NCBI GenBank assembly: GCA_018266105.1
Contig: JAFEBA010000082.1
Coordinates: 1-64,000, forward strand
Length of the DNA stretch: 64,000 bases
DNA from: a bacterium
GTDB lineage: Bacteria; Vulcanimicrobiota; Xenobia; Xenobiales; JADMJV01
Direction: 5' to 3'
The notes under the pieces were generated by a model. That model searched no databases and was not told where the DNA came from. It saw nothing but the letters and a program-made list of their open reading frames with translations. Each line of letters opens with the position of its first letter. Position 1 is the stretch's first letter. This document shows positions 50,498-59,581 of the stretch, piece after piece. The translations under genes were made by a program, and so were the position numbers.

Positions 50498-51865
50498 GTG
50501 ATTCACTCTCTGAGCGGGCTATTCACTCCAAAGCTCCGTGTCCACGGACCGCTCCCGGTTTTGCAGCAGCTGCAACCGCAGGACATGACTCTGCCCCGGG
50601 AGTCGGTCACCCTGCTCAGCTCTTCCACACCGGTGATCGCGGAAAAAGTGACGGCGCCCGGGCCGGAAAAGCAGGCTCCGCCAGCCGCCCGGCTGAGTTC
50701 GCCCCCCGTCCCCTCCACCCTGATCATGATGGAAGCTCCGGCGCCGGAAAGTCATTCGAAGCCTCAGCAGAGCGCGCTCATCAAAAGTCTGGTCGGACAC
50801 TTTAACAACAAGCTGGCTGAGAACCCCAAGGCCCAGGACGCCCTGAACAACTGGACGCCTGAGCAGCGGGCCCAGTTGGACGGGCTGATGGCTCACCCCA
50901 GTCTGGAATCAGCTTTTCTTCACACCGGACGGCACACCCCCACCAAGGCCATGGAAGTCCTACCCGGCTTGATCGCCTCGGGCCGCCTGCTGGACAAAGA
51001 CAAGACCGGGAAGACCACTCTGGATCATCTCTGCGAATTGCAGGGCCAGCCGATGGAGCACCCTCTGGAGAGCGGCGTCGTCACCAGCGAATTGCTGGCC
51101 AACCTGGCCAACCCCGGCGAGATCAATCAGCGCAATCGCGGCACCTGCACGGTCACCACCATCGAATATTTCCACTGCGCTCAGCAGCCCTCGGACTACA
51201 CTCGTCTGGTCAAGGAGCTGGTCCAGGAGGACGCCAAGGCTCATTTCCAGACCGGCAAAGTGTGCTGGACCAATCCCACCGGCCTCAAAGACGACCACAG
51301 CCAGCGCAGCAGCGTCGACCGCGTCTACCAGAGCTCGATGATGCAGGCCGCCTACGATGGCCGGGCTCTCTACAACAATCTCAACGATTCCTTCTGGACG
51401 ATTGGATGGACCCGTCAGTGGCGAGATTCCGGCCTGTCCCACGAACACTCAGGCTATCTGCTGGAGCAGGCTCTGGGCACCAAGCATCAGGTGATGGAGT
51501 ACGAGGGCAATCAGAAACGTTTTGAGGCCGACATTCTGCGGGCCCACAATTTGGGCCAGCAGGTGTTTGTGGCCATGCGCTGGAGCCCTGACAAGGACGA
51601 CATTCATGCCAATCATGCCCTGGCTATCGAGAAGATCGAAGGCGACAAAGTCTACTTGCGCAACCCCTGGGGCGACGGGGAAACCGGCGGGGAGAACGGT
51701 CCGCCCCGCGAGCTGGTGGGCGAGCATGGCCAGGTGGTCATGAGCAAGTCGGACTTCTTCGACCGCTTGAACGGGGCCATCCGTCCCCAGCGCAACTTCT
51801 TCAATGTTTGGGCCAACCGCATTCGCTATCACTTTGGCGGCGAGAAGGCCATTCTCAAAGGCTGA
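50498..51865 (+). CDS. Papain-like cysteine protease fold protein
   Basis: 455 residues. Residues 1-95 are Pro/Ser-rich and disordered, without signal peptide. Residues about 95-200 are helical. A Cys-protease-like core follows: NQRNRGTCTVTTIEYF (candidate nucleophile Cys at about 213), a long helical middle, and IHANHALAIEKIEGDKVYLRNPWGDGE, where His about 372 and Asn about 388 in the NHAL...NPWG arrangement match papain/calpain-like active sites. Substrate unknown. The disordered leader and lack of Sec signal would suit an effector moved by another route, but that is speculation. Lies behind the FHA-phosphatase and YwbE genes. Confidence 0.68.
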   Translation: MIHSLSGLFTPKLRVHGPLPVLQQLQPQDMTLPRESVTLLSSSTPVIAEKVTAPGPEKQAPPAARLSSPPVPSTLIMMEAPAPESHSKPQQSALIKSLVGHFNNKLAENPKAQDALNNWTPEQRAQLDGLMAHPSLESAFLHTGRHTPTKAMEVLPGLIASGRLLDKDKTGKTTLDHLCELQGQPMEHPLESGVVTSELLANLANPGEINQRNRGTCTVTTIEYFHCAQQPSDYTRLVKELVQEDAKAHFQTGKVCWTNPTGLKDDHSQRSSVDRVYQSSMMQAAYDGRALYNNLNDSFWTIGWTRQWRDSGLSHEHSGYLLEQALGTKHQVMEYEGNQKRFEADILRAHNLGQQVFVAMRWSPDKDDIHANHALAIEKIEGDKVYLRNPWGDGETGGENGPPRELVGEHGQVVMSKSDFFDRLNGAIRPQRNFFNVWANRIRYHFGGEKAILKG

Positions 51866-51877
51866 CCTTGAGGCCCG

Positions 51878-52972
51878 CTACCAGACGACTGAGTAATAGA
51901 GCACGTCCTGGGGCTCCCCGGTGCCGTCCAGAAAATCATGACGCAGCAAGCCCTCGCGTTGGAAGCCGCACTTCTCCGCCACCCGCTGGCTGCCCACATT
52001 GCTGGGGTGGATTCGCAAATAAAGTCTTCGCAGGCCAAGCTGGTCGCGAGCGAAGGGCAACACGCAGCTTAGGGCCTCGCTGGCCAGGCCCTGGCCTTGC
52101 CAGGCGCCCCCCAGACTGTAGCCCGCGTCCCCCTTGGGCACGCTCCAGTCAAAATGCTTGAGAGTCAGGGTTCCAACCAGCTGCCCTTGCAGGAAAACTC
52201 CGAAAGCGTAACTCTGACGTCGATACCATTCGAGCAATTTAGTGCGCACAAAAGCTACAGCCGATTGTGGATCGTGAACGGCCCGCGACATCACCGGAAA
52301 AGCCGCAAGCAACCTTTCCTTTTCACGCCGAATGTAGTCCAGCAGGGCCGCCTCGTGACCCGGTCCGAGCGGCCGCAGTTCCAGCCGTTTGGAAACCAGG
52401 GAGGCTCGAGACCAGTTTTCGGGGTCGACTTCGGGCAACCAGAGAAGGTCTGAGGGCTCATCTCCTTGGAAATGCAGCGAAAGCCAGAGCACCGAACGCC
52501 ATTCTCCACCCTTGAAACCAACCGCTGGATAAACTCCGACCGGCTGGAACCCCAGGCGCTCGTGCAGGGTCTGACTGGCCGGATTGGGCAAAGTGATGCC
52601 GGCCAGCACGGTGCGAAAGCCCTGGCGACGCACCAGGTCCAGCAGTTCCTGGTAAAGCCGCCTGCCCGTTCCAGTGCCCTGGGCCTCGGCACGCAGGTAG
52701 ATCGAAGACTCCACGGTCCAGCCGTAGGCTTCACGCTGACGGTGCGGGCCAGCGTAGGCAAATCCAAGCAGTCTGCCCTCACGCTCAGCCACCAGCCAGG
52801 GATGGGTAGGCCAGAGCCCTCGCAAGCGAGACTCCATTTCCTGTGCACCGGGCGCCTGGCTCTCAAAAGAGATGGGAGTGGCGCAATAAGGTGCATAGAT
52901 CTCAGCCAGTTGAGCACAATCCCCTGGACGTGCGGGTCGAATCCTTACGAACTCCTCACCGATCACGCGCAT
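51878..52972 (-). CDS. Two-domain GNAT acetyltransferase
   Basis: 364 residues. N-terminal half (to about 172) resembles Pat-type amino-acid/phosphinothricin N-acetyltransferases (VRIRPARPGDCAQLAEIY, ESSIYLRAEAQGTGTGRRLYQELL, LHERLGFQPVGVYPAVGFKGG). C-terminal half (about 190-364) resembles RimJ/RimL-type (LELRPLGPGHEAALLDY, GYSLGGAWQGQGLASEAL, NVGSQRVAEKCGFQREG). Both keep the acetyl-CoA loop. A tandem of two different GNAT types in one protein is uncommon; the second could modify protein N-termini and the first small amines. Its start overlaps the preceding gene by ten bases. Confidence 0.85.
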   Translation of the reverse strand: MRVIGEEFVRIRPARPGDCAQLAEIYAPYCATPISFESQAPGAQEMESRLRGLWPTHPWLVAEREGRLLGFAYAGPHRQREAYGWTVESSIYLRAEAQGTGTGRRLYQELLDLVRRQGFRTVLAGITLPNPASQTLHERLGFQPVGVYPAVGFKGGEWRSVLWLSLHFQGDEPSDLLWLPEVDPENWSRASLVSKRLELRPLGPGHEAALLDYIRREKERLLAAFPVMSRAVHDPQSAVAFVRTKLLEWYRRQSYAFGVFLQGQLVGTLTLKHFDWSVPKGDAGYSLGGAWQGQGLASEALSCVLPFARDQLGLRRLYLRIHPSNVGSQRVAEKCGFQREGLLRHDFLDGTGEPQDVLYYSVVW

Positions 52973-53958
52973 CCGGCTACCAGGCGCTGATTCACTTCAG
53001 AAGCGATCTGGTAAGAACGCAACCGGGCCTGATGGTCATAGATGTGGGAGGCAAGAATCAGCTCATCGGCCCGGGTGCGCCTGAGCAAGGCGGCCATGGA
53101 AGCTTCCACCGATGCGGGCGAGCCCACCAGAGCGCAGGCCATGGCCTGGTCGGCCATCGCCAGTTCTTGAGGCGTCACCTGCATTTGCAGATTCTGCTCG
53201 GGGGGCTGGAGCTTGCCCGGCACGCCCCGGCGCAGGTTGATCAACTGGCGCTGCTGAGAGGAAAGCAGCAGGCGACCCTGTTCATCACTGTCGGCCGCAA
53301 AAAGCGGGGCACCTACGATCACGTAGGGCCGGTCCAACACCGCGGAGGGACGGAAGAGGTCGCGGTAGATGGCCAGGGCCTGGTCTAGCAGCTGCGGAGC
53401 GAAATGAGAAGCAAAGGCAAAGGGCAAACCCTTATGGGCTGCCAACTGAGCGGAGAACAGGCTAGAACCGAGCAAAATCAAGGGAACCTTCAAGCCATGG
53501 CCGGGCACGGCCCTCACCCGGGAGGGATGATCGCTCAAGTATCCCTCCAGCTCTTCCAGGTCTTCGGGAAAGGTGTCGGAAGCGACCAGATCGCGGCGCA
53601 AGGCCCGGGTTGTGCGCGGGTCGGTACCGGGAGCACGGCCCAGGCCCAGGTCGATGCGCCCAGGGAAGAGCGATTCCAGCGTTCCAAACTGCTCTGCGAT
53701 AACCAGCGGTGAGTGGTTGGGCAACATCACCCCGCCAGCACCCACGCGAATTCTCCGCGTGCCGGCGGCCACATGGCCGATGACCACGGCTGTGGCCGCG
53801 CTGGCGATGCCGGGCATATTATGGTGCTCGGCCAACCAGAAGCGATGGTAACCCCATTCTTCGGCGTGGCGGGCCAGGTCGAGGCTGTTGGCAAAGGCAG
53901 CGGCCGCATCGCTGCCCTCGAGGATGGGGCAAAGGTCTAGAACTGAGATACGAAGCAT
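52963..53958 (-). CDS. LLM-class flavin-dependent oxidoreductase (MsnO8-like)
   Basis: 331 residues. LRISVLDLCPI, WGYHRFWLAEHHNMPGIASAAT, RIRVGAGGVMLPNHSPLVIAEQFGTL and GRIDLGLGRAPGTD are the luciferase-like monooxygenase landmarks of the MsnO8 subgroup, which use FMN rather than F420 in the cases I know. Substrate unknown. First gene of a pair with the double GNAT. Confidence 0.9.
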   Translation of the reverse strand: MLRISVLDLCPILEGSDAAAAFANSLDLARHAEEWGYHRFWLAEHHNMPGIASAATAVVIGHVAAGTRRIRVGAGGVMLPNHSPLVIAEQFGTLESLFPGRIDLGLGRAPGTDPRTTRALRRDLVASDTFPEDLEELEGYLSDHPSRVRAVPGHGLKVPLILLGSSLFSAQLAAHKGLPFAFASHFAPQLLDQALAIYRDLFRPSAVLDRPYVIVGAPLFAADSDEQGRLLLSSQQRQLINLRRGVPGKLQPPEQNLQMQVTPQELAMADQAMACALVGSPASVEASMAALLRRTRADELILASHIYDHQARLRSYQIASEVNQRLVAGCA

Positions 53959-54023
53959 AAGGTTTAGTCTAACTCACTTTCTGATTCAAGGGTTTCCAAC
54001 CTGAGCCTCAGAAGCAAAAAACC

Positions 54024-54407
54024 GTGAGTGAATTGATTCTAGTCGGTGACCGCGTGCTTTTGGAAGCGGAAGAAGAAGAAGAGTTGACCCAATCCGGCAT
54101 TGTCTTGCCGGCCTCGGTGGCGGAAAAGGACCGAGTCCGCCGCGGGCGGGTGGTCAAAGTTGGACCAGGCTACCTGATGGCCAACCCTGAGTATAGCGAT
54201 CAGCCCTGGCGCAAACCCGATGATGCGGTACGCTACCTTCCGCTGCAGGCTCAACCTGGAGACCTGGCCTACTTTATACGCAAAGAAGCCATTGAGTTAC
54301 GCCACGAAGGCAAGAACTACCTGATCGTGCAGCACGGAGCCATCGTGATTTTGCTGAGGCCGGACACGAAGGACGTGATTCAACGCATCCAAGGGATGCT
54401 GGATTAG
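54024..54407 (+). CDS. GroES-like (Cpn10) protein with an enlarged loop
   Basis: 127 residues, about 30 longer than standard GroES. LVGDRVLLEAEEEEE, the mobile-loop region TQSGIVLPASVAEKD and GRVVKVGPG match the Cpn10 fold, then an extra segment with NPEYSDQPWRKPDD and RYLPLQ precedes PGDLAYFIRKE, and the C-terminal NYLIVQHGAIVILL ends the barrel. No groEL adjacent, so it may be a second co-chaperonin or a diverged Cpn10-fold protein. GTG start. Confidence 0.8.
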   Translation: MSELILVGDRVLLEAEEEEELTQSGIVLPASVAEKDRVRRGRVVKVGPGYLMANPEYSDQPWRKPDDAVRYLPLQAQPGDLAYFIRKEAIELRHEGKNYLIVQHGAIVILLRPDTKDVIQRIQGMLD

Positions 54408-54439
54408 TTTGGGGCTGAAACCTGCCCCTGAGACCAGGT

Positions 54440-54775
54440 CTAGACCCTGGCTTCCTCAGGCTCGGGAGAAGTCTCCAGGGCCAGGCTGGATTCGGGCGCG
54501 GCCGACTCGGCAGCTTGAACAGCGGCCAGAGGTGCAGCAGCCTGGATGGGGGTCGCCAGAGTGGCTTCGGCGGGAATGGCGGCGGGCGTGCGCGGGACCG
54601 TCGTTTCCTCTTCCAATTGACGCTTGAACTCGCTGCTCAATTGACGGCTGGATTCTCGAAAGGCGGCCAGACCTTCGCCCAAAGCCTTACCTAACTCGGG
54701 CAGGCGTCTGGGTCCAAACAAAATCAAGGCCAAGATTCCCAACAGGAGCATTTCAGGGGCGCCTAAATTCATCAT
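54440..54775 (-). CDS. tatA: Twin-arginine translocase subunit TatA/E
   Basis: 111 residues. The N-terminal membrane helix PEMLLLGILALILFGPRRLPELGKALGEG with the FGPRRLPELG hinge is diagnostic, followed by the amphipathic helix and a Pro/Ala/Glu-rich tail of about 55 residues. Exports folded proteins with TatBC, which are not in the window. 12 bases behind the small coiled-coil gene on the same strand. Confidence 0.92.
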   Translation of the reverse strand: MMNLGAPEMLLLGILALILFGPRRLPELGKALGEGLAAFRESSRQLSSEFKRQLEEETTVPRTPAAIPAEATLATPIQAAAPLAAVQAAESAAPESSLALETSPEPEEARV

Positions 54776-54787
54776 AACTTGCCTACC

Positions 54788-54985
54788 TTACAGCCGGGCC
54801 TGCCACTGGTCAAGTTTCCTTTGCATCGCCTGGCATTGAGAAATGATTCGGTCCAGCTCACCACTGGGCACGAGCGAGGTTCCATCTTCCTCCAACTCCT
54901 CAGCAACAGCCAGGGCGGCGCGAAGTTCCGAGACTACGTCCCTGAGCGCCTCGTGGGAAGATTGCAGATGAAGTTGTAAGCTCAT
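54788..54985 (-). CDS. Small coiled-coil hypothetical protein
   Basis: 65 residues (ATG at 54985, with AAGG upstream), largely helical with heptad-like Leu spacing (LHLQSSHEALRDVVSELRAA ... LDRIISQCQAMQRKLDQW). No family recognised. The neighbouring tatA gene follows after 12 bases. The frame could also begin at 55012, overlapping the divergent methyltransferase start. Confidence 0.5.
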   Translation of the reverse strand: MSLQLHLQSSHEALRDVVSELRAALAVAEELEEDGTSLVPSGELDRIISQCQAMQRKLDQWQARL

Positions 54986-55003
54986 AACCTTGGATTTCTG
55001 TAG

Positions 55004-56494
55004 GTGAAACAAAGCCCCTTTGCTCTAGAGGATCATTTAAGAGCACGCAAGAACCCAGCTTACATCAGCAACGACAGTGGCGGCCCCGTGGGAGAACCTC
55101 TCAAGCTCGGTTCGCGTGTTCGTCTCAAGGTCGACGATATTGCGGCCGGAGGCGAAGCGGTAGGCCGGGTTGATAATTTTGTTTATTTCGTGCCTCAGGG
55201 CGCCCCCGGCGACGAGCTCGAGGTGGAAGTCACCGAGCTGCGCAAAAATTACGCACGCGCCCACATCAATAAGATCATCAAACCTTCGATTCGGCGTGTG
55301 CAGCCGCCCTGTCCCGTCTACCAGCAATGTGGAGGTTGCCAGCTCCAGCATATCGACTACGATGCCCAGCTTTTCTATAAGAGCAAGATCGTCAAGGACT
55401 CGCTGCAACACCTCACCAACCTGAACGGCATTAAGGTGCACCCCTGCCGCCGCCTGGACGACCCCTGGAACTATCGCAACAAGGTCCAGGCGGTGGTGGC
55501 CGCCAAGCCCTACCTGAACCCCAAAGAAGCCGGCGCCAAAGACCGTTTTTCTCACATCGTGGGACTTTACGCTCAGGGAACCCACCGGGTCGTAAAGATC
55601 GACGAGTGCTTGATTCAGGACCAGCTCAACAACAAAGTGCTGCAGGCTGCACGTGAGGCCATGGAACGCCTGCAATGGCCGGTCTATAGTGAGAAGGATG
55701 GCTCAGGCCTGATCCGCTACCTGGTCACTCGGGCCAGCTATAGCACCCGAGAGGTCTTGCTGGTGCTGGTGGCCGCCCAGCCGCGCCTGCCCCAGGTGCA
55801 GGAGTTCCTCAATCACGTCAAGCGTCGTGTGCCCCAACTCAAGGGCGTATTGCTCAACCTCAACCCCCACCAGACCAACGTTATTTTGGGCAATCGTACT
55901 CAGGTGTTGTGGGGCAAAGACCATCTGGTGGAGGAGATCCACGGGCTCAAATTCCAGATCTCCCCGACCAGTTTCTTTCAGGTCAATACTCGCGGTCTTC
56001 TGATGATGTATGACGTGCTGGAGCAATATTGCGACCTGCGCGGCAAAGATACGGCCGTGGATCTCTACTGCGGGGTGGGCTCCCTTAGTTTGCTCATGGC
56101 CAAGCGAGCCAAACGCGTTCTGGGCGTGGACGTCTCCCTGGACGCGATCGAGGACGCAGTCGTGAACTCTGACCTGAACGGCTTTAAAAACACGGATTTC
56201 ATCGCCGGTGCGTCAGAAAAGGTACTGCCTCAACTCTATCGTCAGGGGCAGCGATTCCAGCTGGCTCTTCTGGATCCGCCCCGAAAAGGGTGCGACGGGG
56301 AGGTATTGCAGGTTTTAGCGCGCATGCGCATACCTCGGGTTGTCTATGTTTCGTGCAACCCGTCTTCACTGGCCCGAGATCTGGAAATTTTGACGGGACT
56401 GGGCTACCAAGTGCACGAAATCCAGCCCCTGGATATGTTCCCACAGACTTATCATGTGGAATGTGTGGCCCGGCTTTCGCTGGCCGGCCGCTAA
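55004..56494 (+). CDS. 23S rRNA (uracil-C5) methyltransferase, RlmD-like
   Basis: 496 residues. TRAM domain (about 35-100, GSRVRLKVDDIAAGGEAVGRV), iron-sulphur motif CPVYQQCGGC then LQH, FQISPTSFFQVNT, VDLYCGVGSLSLLMA, LLDPPRKGCD and YVSCNPSSLARD with the nucleophilic Cys. It methylates C5 of a uridine in 23S rRNA, probably U1939-type. Longer and more canonical than the paralogue at 5228-6532. GTG start; 10 bases before the ClpA-like gene. Confidence 0.92.
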   Translation: MKQSPFALEDHLRARKNPAYISNDSGGPVGEPLKLGSRVRLKVDDIAAGGEAVGRVDNFVYFVPQGAPGDELEVEVTELRKNYARAHINKIIKPSIRRVQPPCPVYQQCGGCQLQHIDYDAQLFYKSKIVKDSLQHLTNLNGIKVHPCRRLDDPWNYRNKVQAVVAAKPYLNPKEAGAKDRFSHIVGLYAQGTHRVVKIDECLIQDQLNNKVLQAAREAMERLQWPVYSEKDGSGLIRYLVTRASYSTREVLLVLVAAQPRLPQVQEFLNHVKRRVPQLKGVLLNLNPHQTNVILGNRTQVLWGKDHLVEEIHGLKFQISPTSFFQVNTRGLLMMYDVLEQYCDLRGKDTAVDLYCGVGSLSLLMAKRAKRVLGVDVSLDAIEDAVVNSDLNGFKNTDFIAGASEKVLPQLYRQGQRFQLALLDPPRKGCDGEVLQVLARMRIPRVVYVSCNPSSLARDLEILTGLGYQVHEIQPLDMFPQTYHVECVARLSLAGR

Positions 56495-56504
56495 GGAGCT
56501 AAGG

Positions 56505-59180
56505 GTGGCCTTACACTGGAGTCAACAAAGCGAAAGCGTCAAAAAGCTGGCCAACGATGTGTCGTTGCGATGGAAGCATCACTACCTCAGCACCGAGCAC
56601 TATCTCTATGCTTGCTGCCAGATCGACGGTGATTGCGGCCGTTGGCTTGGCCGCCGGGGCTTCACCCAGCAAACGCTAGAAGAGGAAATCCTGCGGTGGG
56701 TTCCGGAGGGCGACGAAGTGCCCATCTGGGAGGGAATGATTGAGGCTCCCCGCCTGCGGCGCGTCATCACCAAACTCTGCATCGAAGAAGCCGAAGCCCA
56801 GAAGTCCATGCGGGTCGAGCCCAAGCACATCCTGGCCGCCATCCTGGCTGAAGGCGGCGGCGTAGCCGCCCGCCTTTTGCGCAATCGAGGCAACGACTTG
56901 CGGGCGGTCCGCTCGGAACTGCTCGGGGGTGCCTCAGCCCCTTCAGCCGAGGGCTCGCGCTCGGATGGTCGGGCCAGCGCCAACGAGCAGCAGACTGGCA
57001 AGAGCTCCGGTGGCAAAGAAAAATTCCTGCAAAAATACTCGCGCGACCTGGTCGAACTGGCGCGCCAGGGGAAGATCGATCCGGTCATTGGCCGCAACGA
57101 CGAAGTTCGGCGCGTCATTCAGACCCTGACCAAAAAGGGCAAATCCAACCCGGTGCTGATCGGCGAAGCCGGCGTCGGCAAAACGGCTGTGGCTTTTGGG
57201 CTGGCTCTGCGGATCGCACAGGGGCAGGTCCCCGATCAGCTCAAAGATCGCCGGATTCTAGATCTCAGCCTCTCCTCAATGGTGGCGGGGGCCAAGCACC
57301 GGGGCGAGTTCGAGGAGCGTCTGGAAGGCGTAGTCCAGGAAGCCATGGCTGACCCCAGCGTCATCTTGTTTATCGACGAGATTCACCAACTGGTCGGGGC
57401 TGGCGATTCGCGCGGAGGCATGGACGCCTCCAATATTCTGAAGCCGGCCCTGGCCAGAGGAGACTTCCCGGTTTTAGGAGCCACCACCACCGACGAATAC
57501 CGTAAGTACATCGAGGCCGACCCGGCCCTGGAACGTCGCTTCCAGATGGTGCTGGTGGGGGAACCCTCGGAAGCGGATGCACTGGAGATTCTGCGTGGCC
57601 TGCGCCCGCGCTACGAAAGCCATCACGGAGTCAAATTTACCGACAAAGCCCTGCTCCAGGCCGTGAAACTCTCGGTGCGGTTTATCCCCGACCGCAATTT
57701 ACCAGACAAAGCCATCGACCTGATCGACGAAGCCGCGGCCCGCATCAAGACTCGCTCGGGCGTGTTTTTGGCTGGAGAAAAGCCCGCCTTTGAAGTGGAC
57801 GAAGAGGTGATTGCCGAGGTGGTTTCAGACCACTCCGGCATTCCTGTGCAGCGCATGACTCAGGAAGAAACCACCCGCCTTCTGGAGATGGAAAAGTATC
57901 TGGCCGAGCGAGTGGTGGGGCAGGATCACGCCGTGCGTTCGGTTGCCGAAACCATCCGTGTAGTGAGGGTGGGACTGGTCTCGCCCAACCGTCCGGGCGG
58001 GGTCTTCCTCTTTTTAGGTCCCTCGGGCGTGGGCAAAACCGAGCTGGCCAAAGCTCTGGCCGAGTTTCTCTTTGGCTCGGACCGCGATATCGTGCGCCTG
58101 GACATGTCCGAGTTCCACGACAAACACTCCCTGTCTCGGCTGATCGGTTCGCCGCCGGGCTATGTGGGCCACGACGAGGAGGGTCAGCTGACTGGGGCCG
58201 TGCGCAGCAAGCCCTATTGCGTGGTGCTGCTGGACGAAGTGGAGAAAGCCCACCCGGAAATTTTCGATATCTTCCTTCAGGTCTTTGACGACGGACGCCT
58301 GACTGATTCCAAAGGTCGCACCGTCAACTTTGCCAATACCATCATCGTGCTCACCTCCAACCTGGGCGCACGAGAAGTCATCGCTGCGGGTCAGTCCGTT
58401 AGCGAGGGCACGGCCGGACAGCTCGACGACCTGCCCCCGCTTTACCAGAAAGCCCTGCGCGAACACTTTCGCCCCGAATTCTTGAACCGTATCGATGAAA
58501 TCGTTAGCTTCCGCTCTCTAGCAGCTAAAGATTTGGAAGGCATCGTGCGCATCCAACTGCGACGCCTGACGGAAACGCTAAAAGAAAAAGAAGTGGCCTT
58601 AAGTCTGTCTCAAGATGCCATCGACTTCTTGTTAGAGATTGGCTACCAGCCCCAGTTTGGCGCACGCCCGCTGCAACGCGCCATCAACACCTATGTCAGC
58701 CGTCCCTTAGCCGAGGAAATGCTGCGCAATCGCACCTCGCCCGGCTCGGTCGTGACGGTCTATCGTAATGGCGACCGGCTGGCCTTTCGGGTTCAGGAAG
58801 GGCCAAGAGCTCCGCAATCAGCCGAGCCACAGCGCCCTACGCCGCCACCGCCCCCGCGTCCGGAACCCCCGCCTCGTCCGGACGCACTCCCTTTGAACCC
58901 CGTTCCCGAGCCACCGCGAGGCGGCGGCCTGAGTAACCTTCCGCTGCCCAAACGGCCCATGCGTCAGACCGGTGACCACACCGGCCTCAGTCAGGAGCCG
59001 GTCCGTCCCGCGCCGCGGCCGTTGGCCGACAGTCCAACTCTGAGCGGAGAGCGCACCTACCTGCCGCTCAACGATTCGGGCAGCTTTCCAAAACCAGATC
59101 TAGGGAAACCGCCCGAACCTCCCCCTCCCAGCGGGGACGATCCCTGGTCTAACTTCCGCCGCCCCGAGGAGCGCACCTGA
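56505..59180 (+). CDS. ClpA-like double-AAA+ unfoldase without ClpP loop, Pro-rich tail
   Basis: 891 residues. Clp N-domain repeats (1-145), linker, AAA1 (GEAGVGKT, FIDEIHQL), no inserted coiled M domain, AAA2 (GPSGVGKT, LLDEVEKAHPEIF) and sensor region QFGARPLQRAI. It is shaped like ClpA. After SNLGAREV the segment that normally carries the IGF/LGF-type ClpP-binding loop reads AAGQSVSEGTAGQL, without that motif, so it probably works without ClpP, as ClpB and ClpV do. The last 125 residues are Pro-rich with Thr/Ser sites (SGERTYLPLND). GTG 56505 has AAGGAG six bases upstream. It is followed by an FHA gene overlapping its stop. Confidence 0.85.
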   Translation: MALHWSQQSESVKKLANDVSLRWKHHYLSTEHYLYACCQIDGDCGRWLGRRGFTQQTLEEEILRWVPEGDEVPIWEGMIEAPRLRRVITKLCIEEAEAQKSMRVEPKHILAAILAEGGGVAARLLRNRGNDLRAVRSELLGGASAPSAEGSRSDGRASANEQQTGKSSGGKEKFLQKYSRDLVELARQGKIDPVIGRNDEVRRVIQTLTKKGKSNPVLIGEAGVGKTAVAFGLALRIAQGQVPDQLKDRRILDLSLSSMVAGAKHRGEFEERLEGVVQEAMADPSVILFIDEIHQLVGAGDSRGGMDASNILKPALARGDFPVLGATTTDEYRKYIEADPALERRFQMVLVGEPSEADALEILRGLRPRYESHHGVKFTDKALLQAVKLSVRFIPDRNLPDKAIDLIDEAAARIKTRSGVFLAGEKPAFEVDEEVIAEVVSDHSGIPVQRMTQEETTRLLEMEKYLAERVVGQDHAVRSVAETIRVVRVGLVSPNRPGGVFLFLGPSGVGKTELAKALAEFLFGSDRDIVRLDMSEFHDKHSLSRLIGSPPGYVGHDEEGQLTGAVRSKPYCVVLLDEVEKAHPEIFDIFLQVFDDGRLTDSKGRTVNFANTIIVLTSNLGAREVIAAGQSVSEGTAGQLDDLPPLYQKALREHFRPEFLNRIDEIVSFRSLAAKDLEGIVRIQLRRLTETLKEKEVALSLSQDAIDFLLEIGYQPQFGARPLQRAINTYVSRPLAEEMLRNRTSPGSVVTVYRNGDRLAFRVQEGPRAPQSAEPQRPTPPPPPRPEPPPRPDALPLNPVPEPPRGGGLSNLPLPKRPMRQTGDHTGLSQEPVRPAPRPLADSPTLSGERTYLPLNDSGSFPKPDLGKPPEPPPPSGDDPWSNFRRPEERT

Positions 59181-59464
59181 TGCGAGTCAAATTAGAGGTC
59201 ATCAGCGGCCCGATGGACGGGCATATCTTTCAGTTCAACTCCAACGTGGACCTGGGGCGTGAAGGCAAACTCCGCATCCCCTCAGATCGTTTTATCTCCC
59301 GACGCCATGTCCTCATCGAAGTCCAGGACCCGCGGCTTTTCCTGGAGGACCTGGGGTCCACCAACGGCACCTTTATCGACGATGAGCGCCTGCAAGGCAA
59401 AGCCGAACTCAAGAATGGTCAGGTGTTCCGAGTGGGACGCACCTGGTTGGAAGTAACCTGGTAG
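59180..59464 (+). CDS. Stand-alone FHA domain protein
   Basis: 94 residues, one FHA domain: VDLGREGKL, ISRRHVLIE and LGSTNGTFIDDERL provide the phospho-threonine-binding residues. The ATG overlaps the ClpA-like stop (TGATG), so the proteins are made together. A plausible target is the phosphorylated tail of the ClpA-like protein or the kinase gene products downstream. Function otherwise unknown. Confidence 0.9.
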   Translation: MRVKLEVISGPMDGHIFQFNSNVDLGREGKLRIPSDRFISRRHVLIEVQDPRLFLEDLGSTNGTFIDDERLQGKAELKNGQVFRVGRTWLEVTW

Positions 59465-59581
59465 CCAACCCGTTCAAGAATCATCGATAAGCCAGCCATC
59501 GGACGGCCCGCACCTGACAGCACCACCGTCATTCTCTTTTCTCAGATTAAAGCCATTTGGACACCACTCAAAATTACCCTA

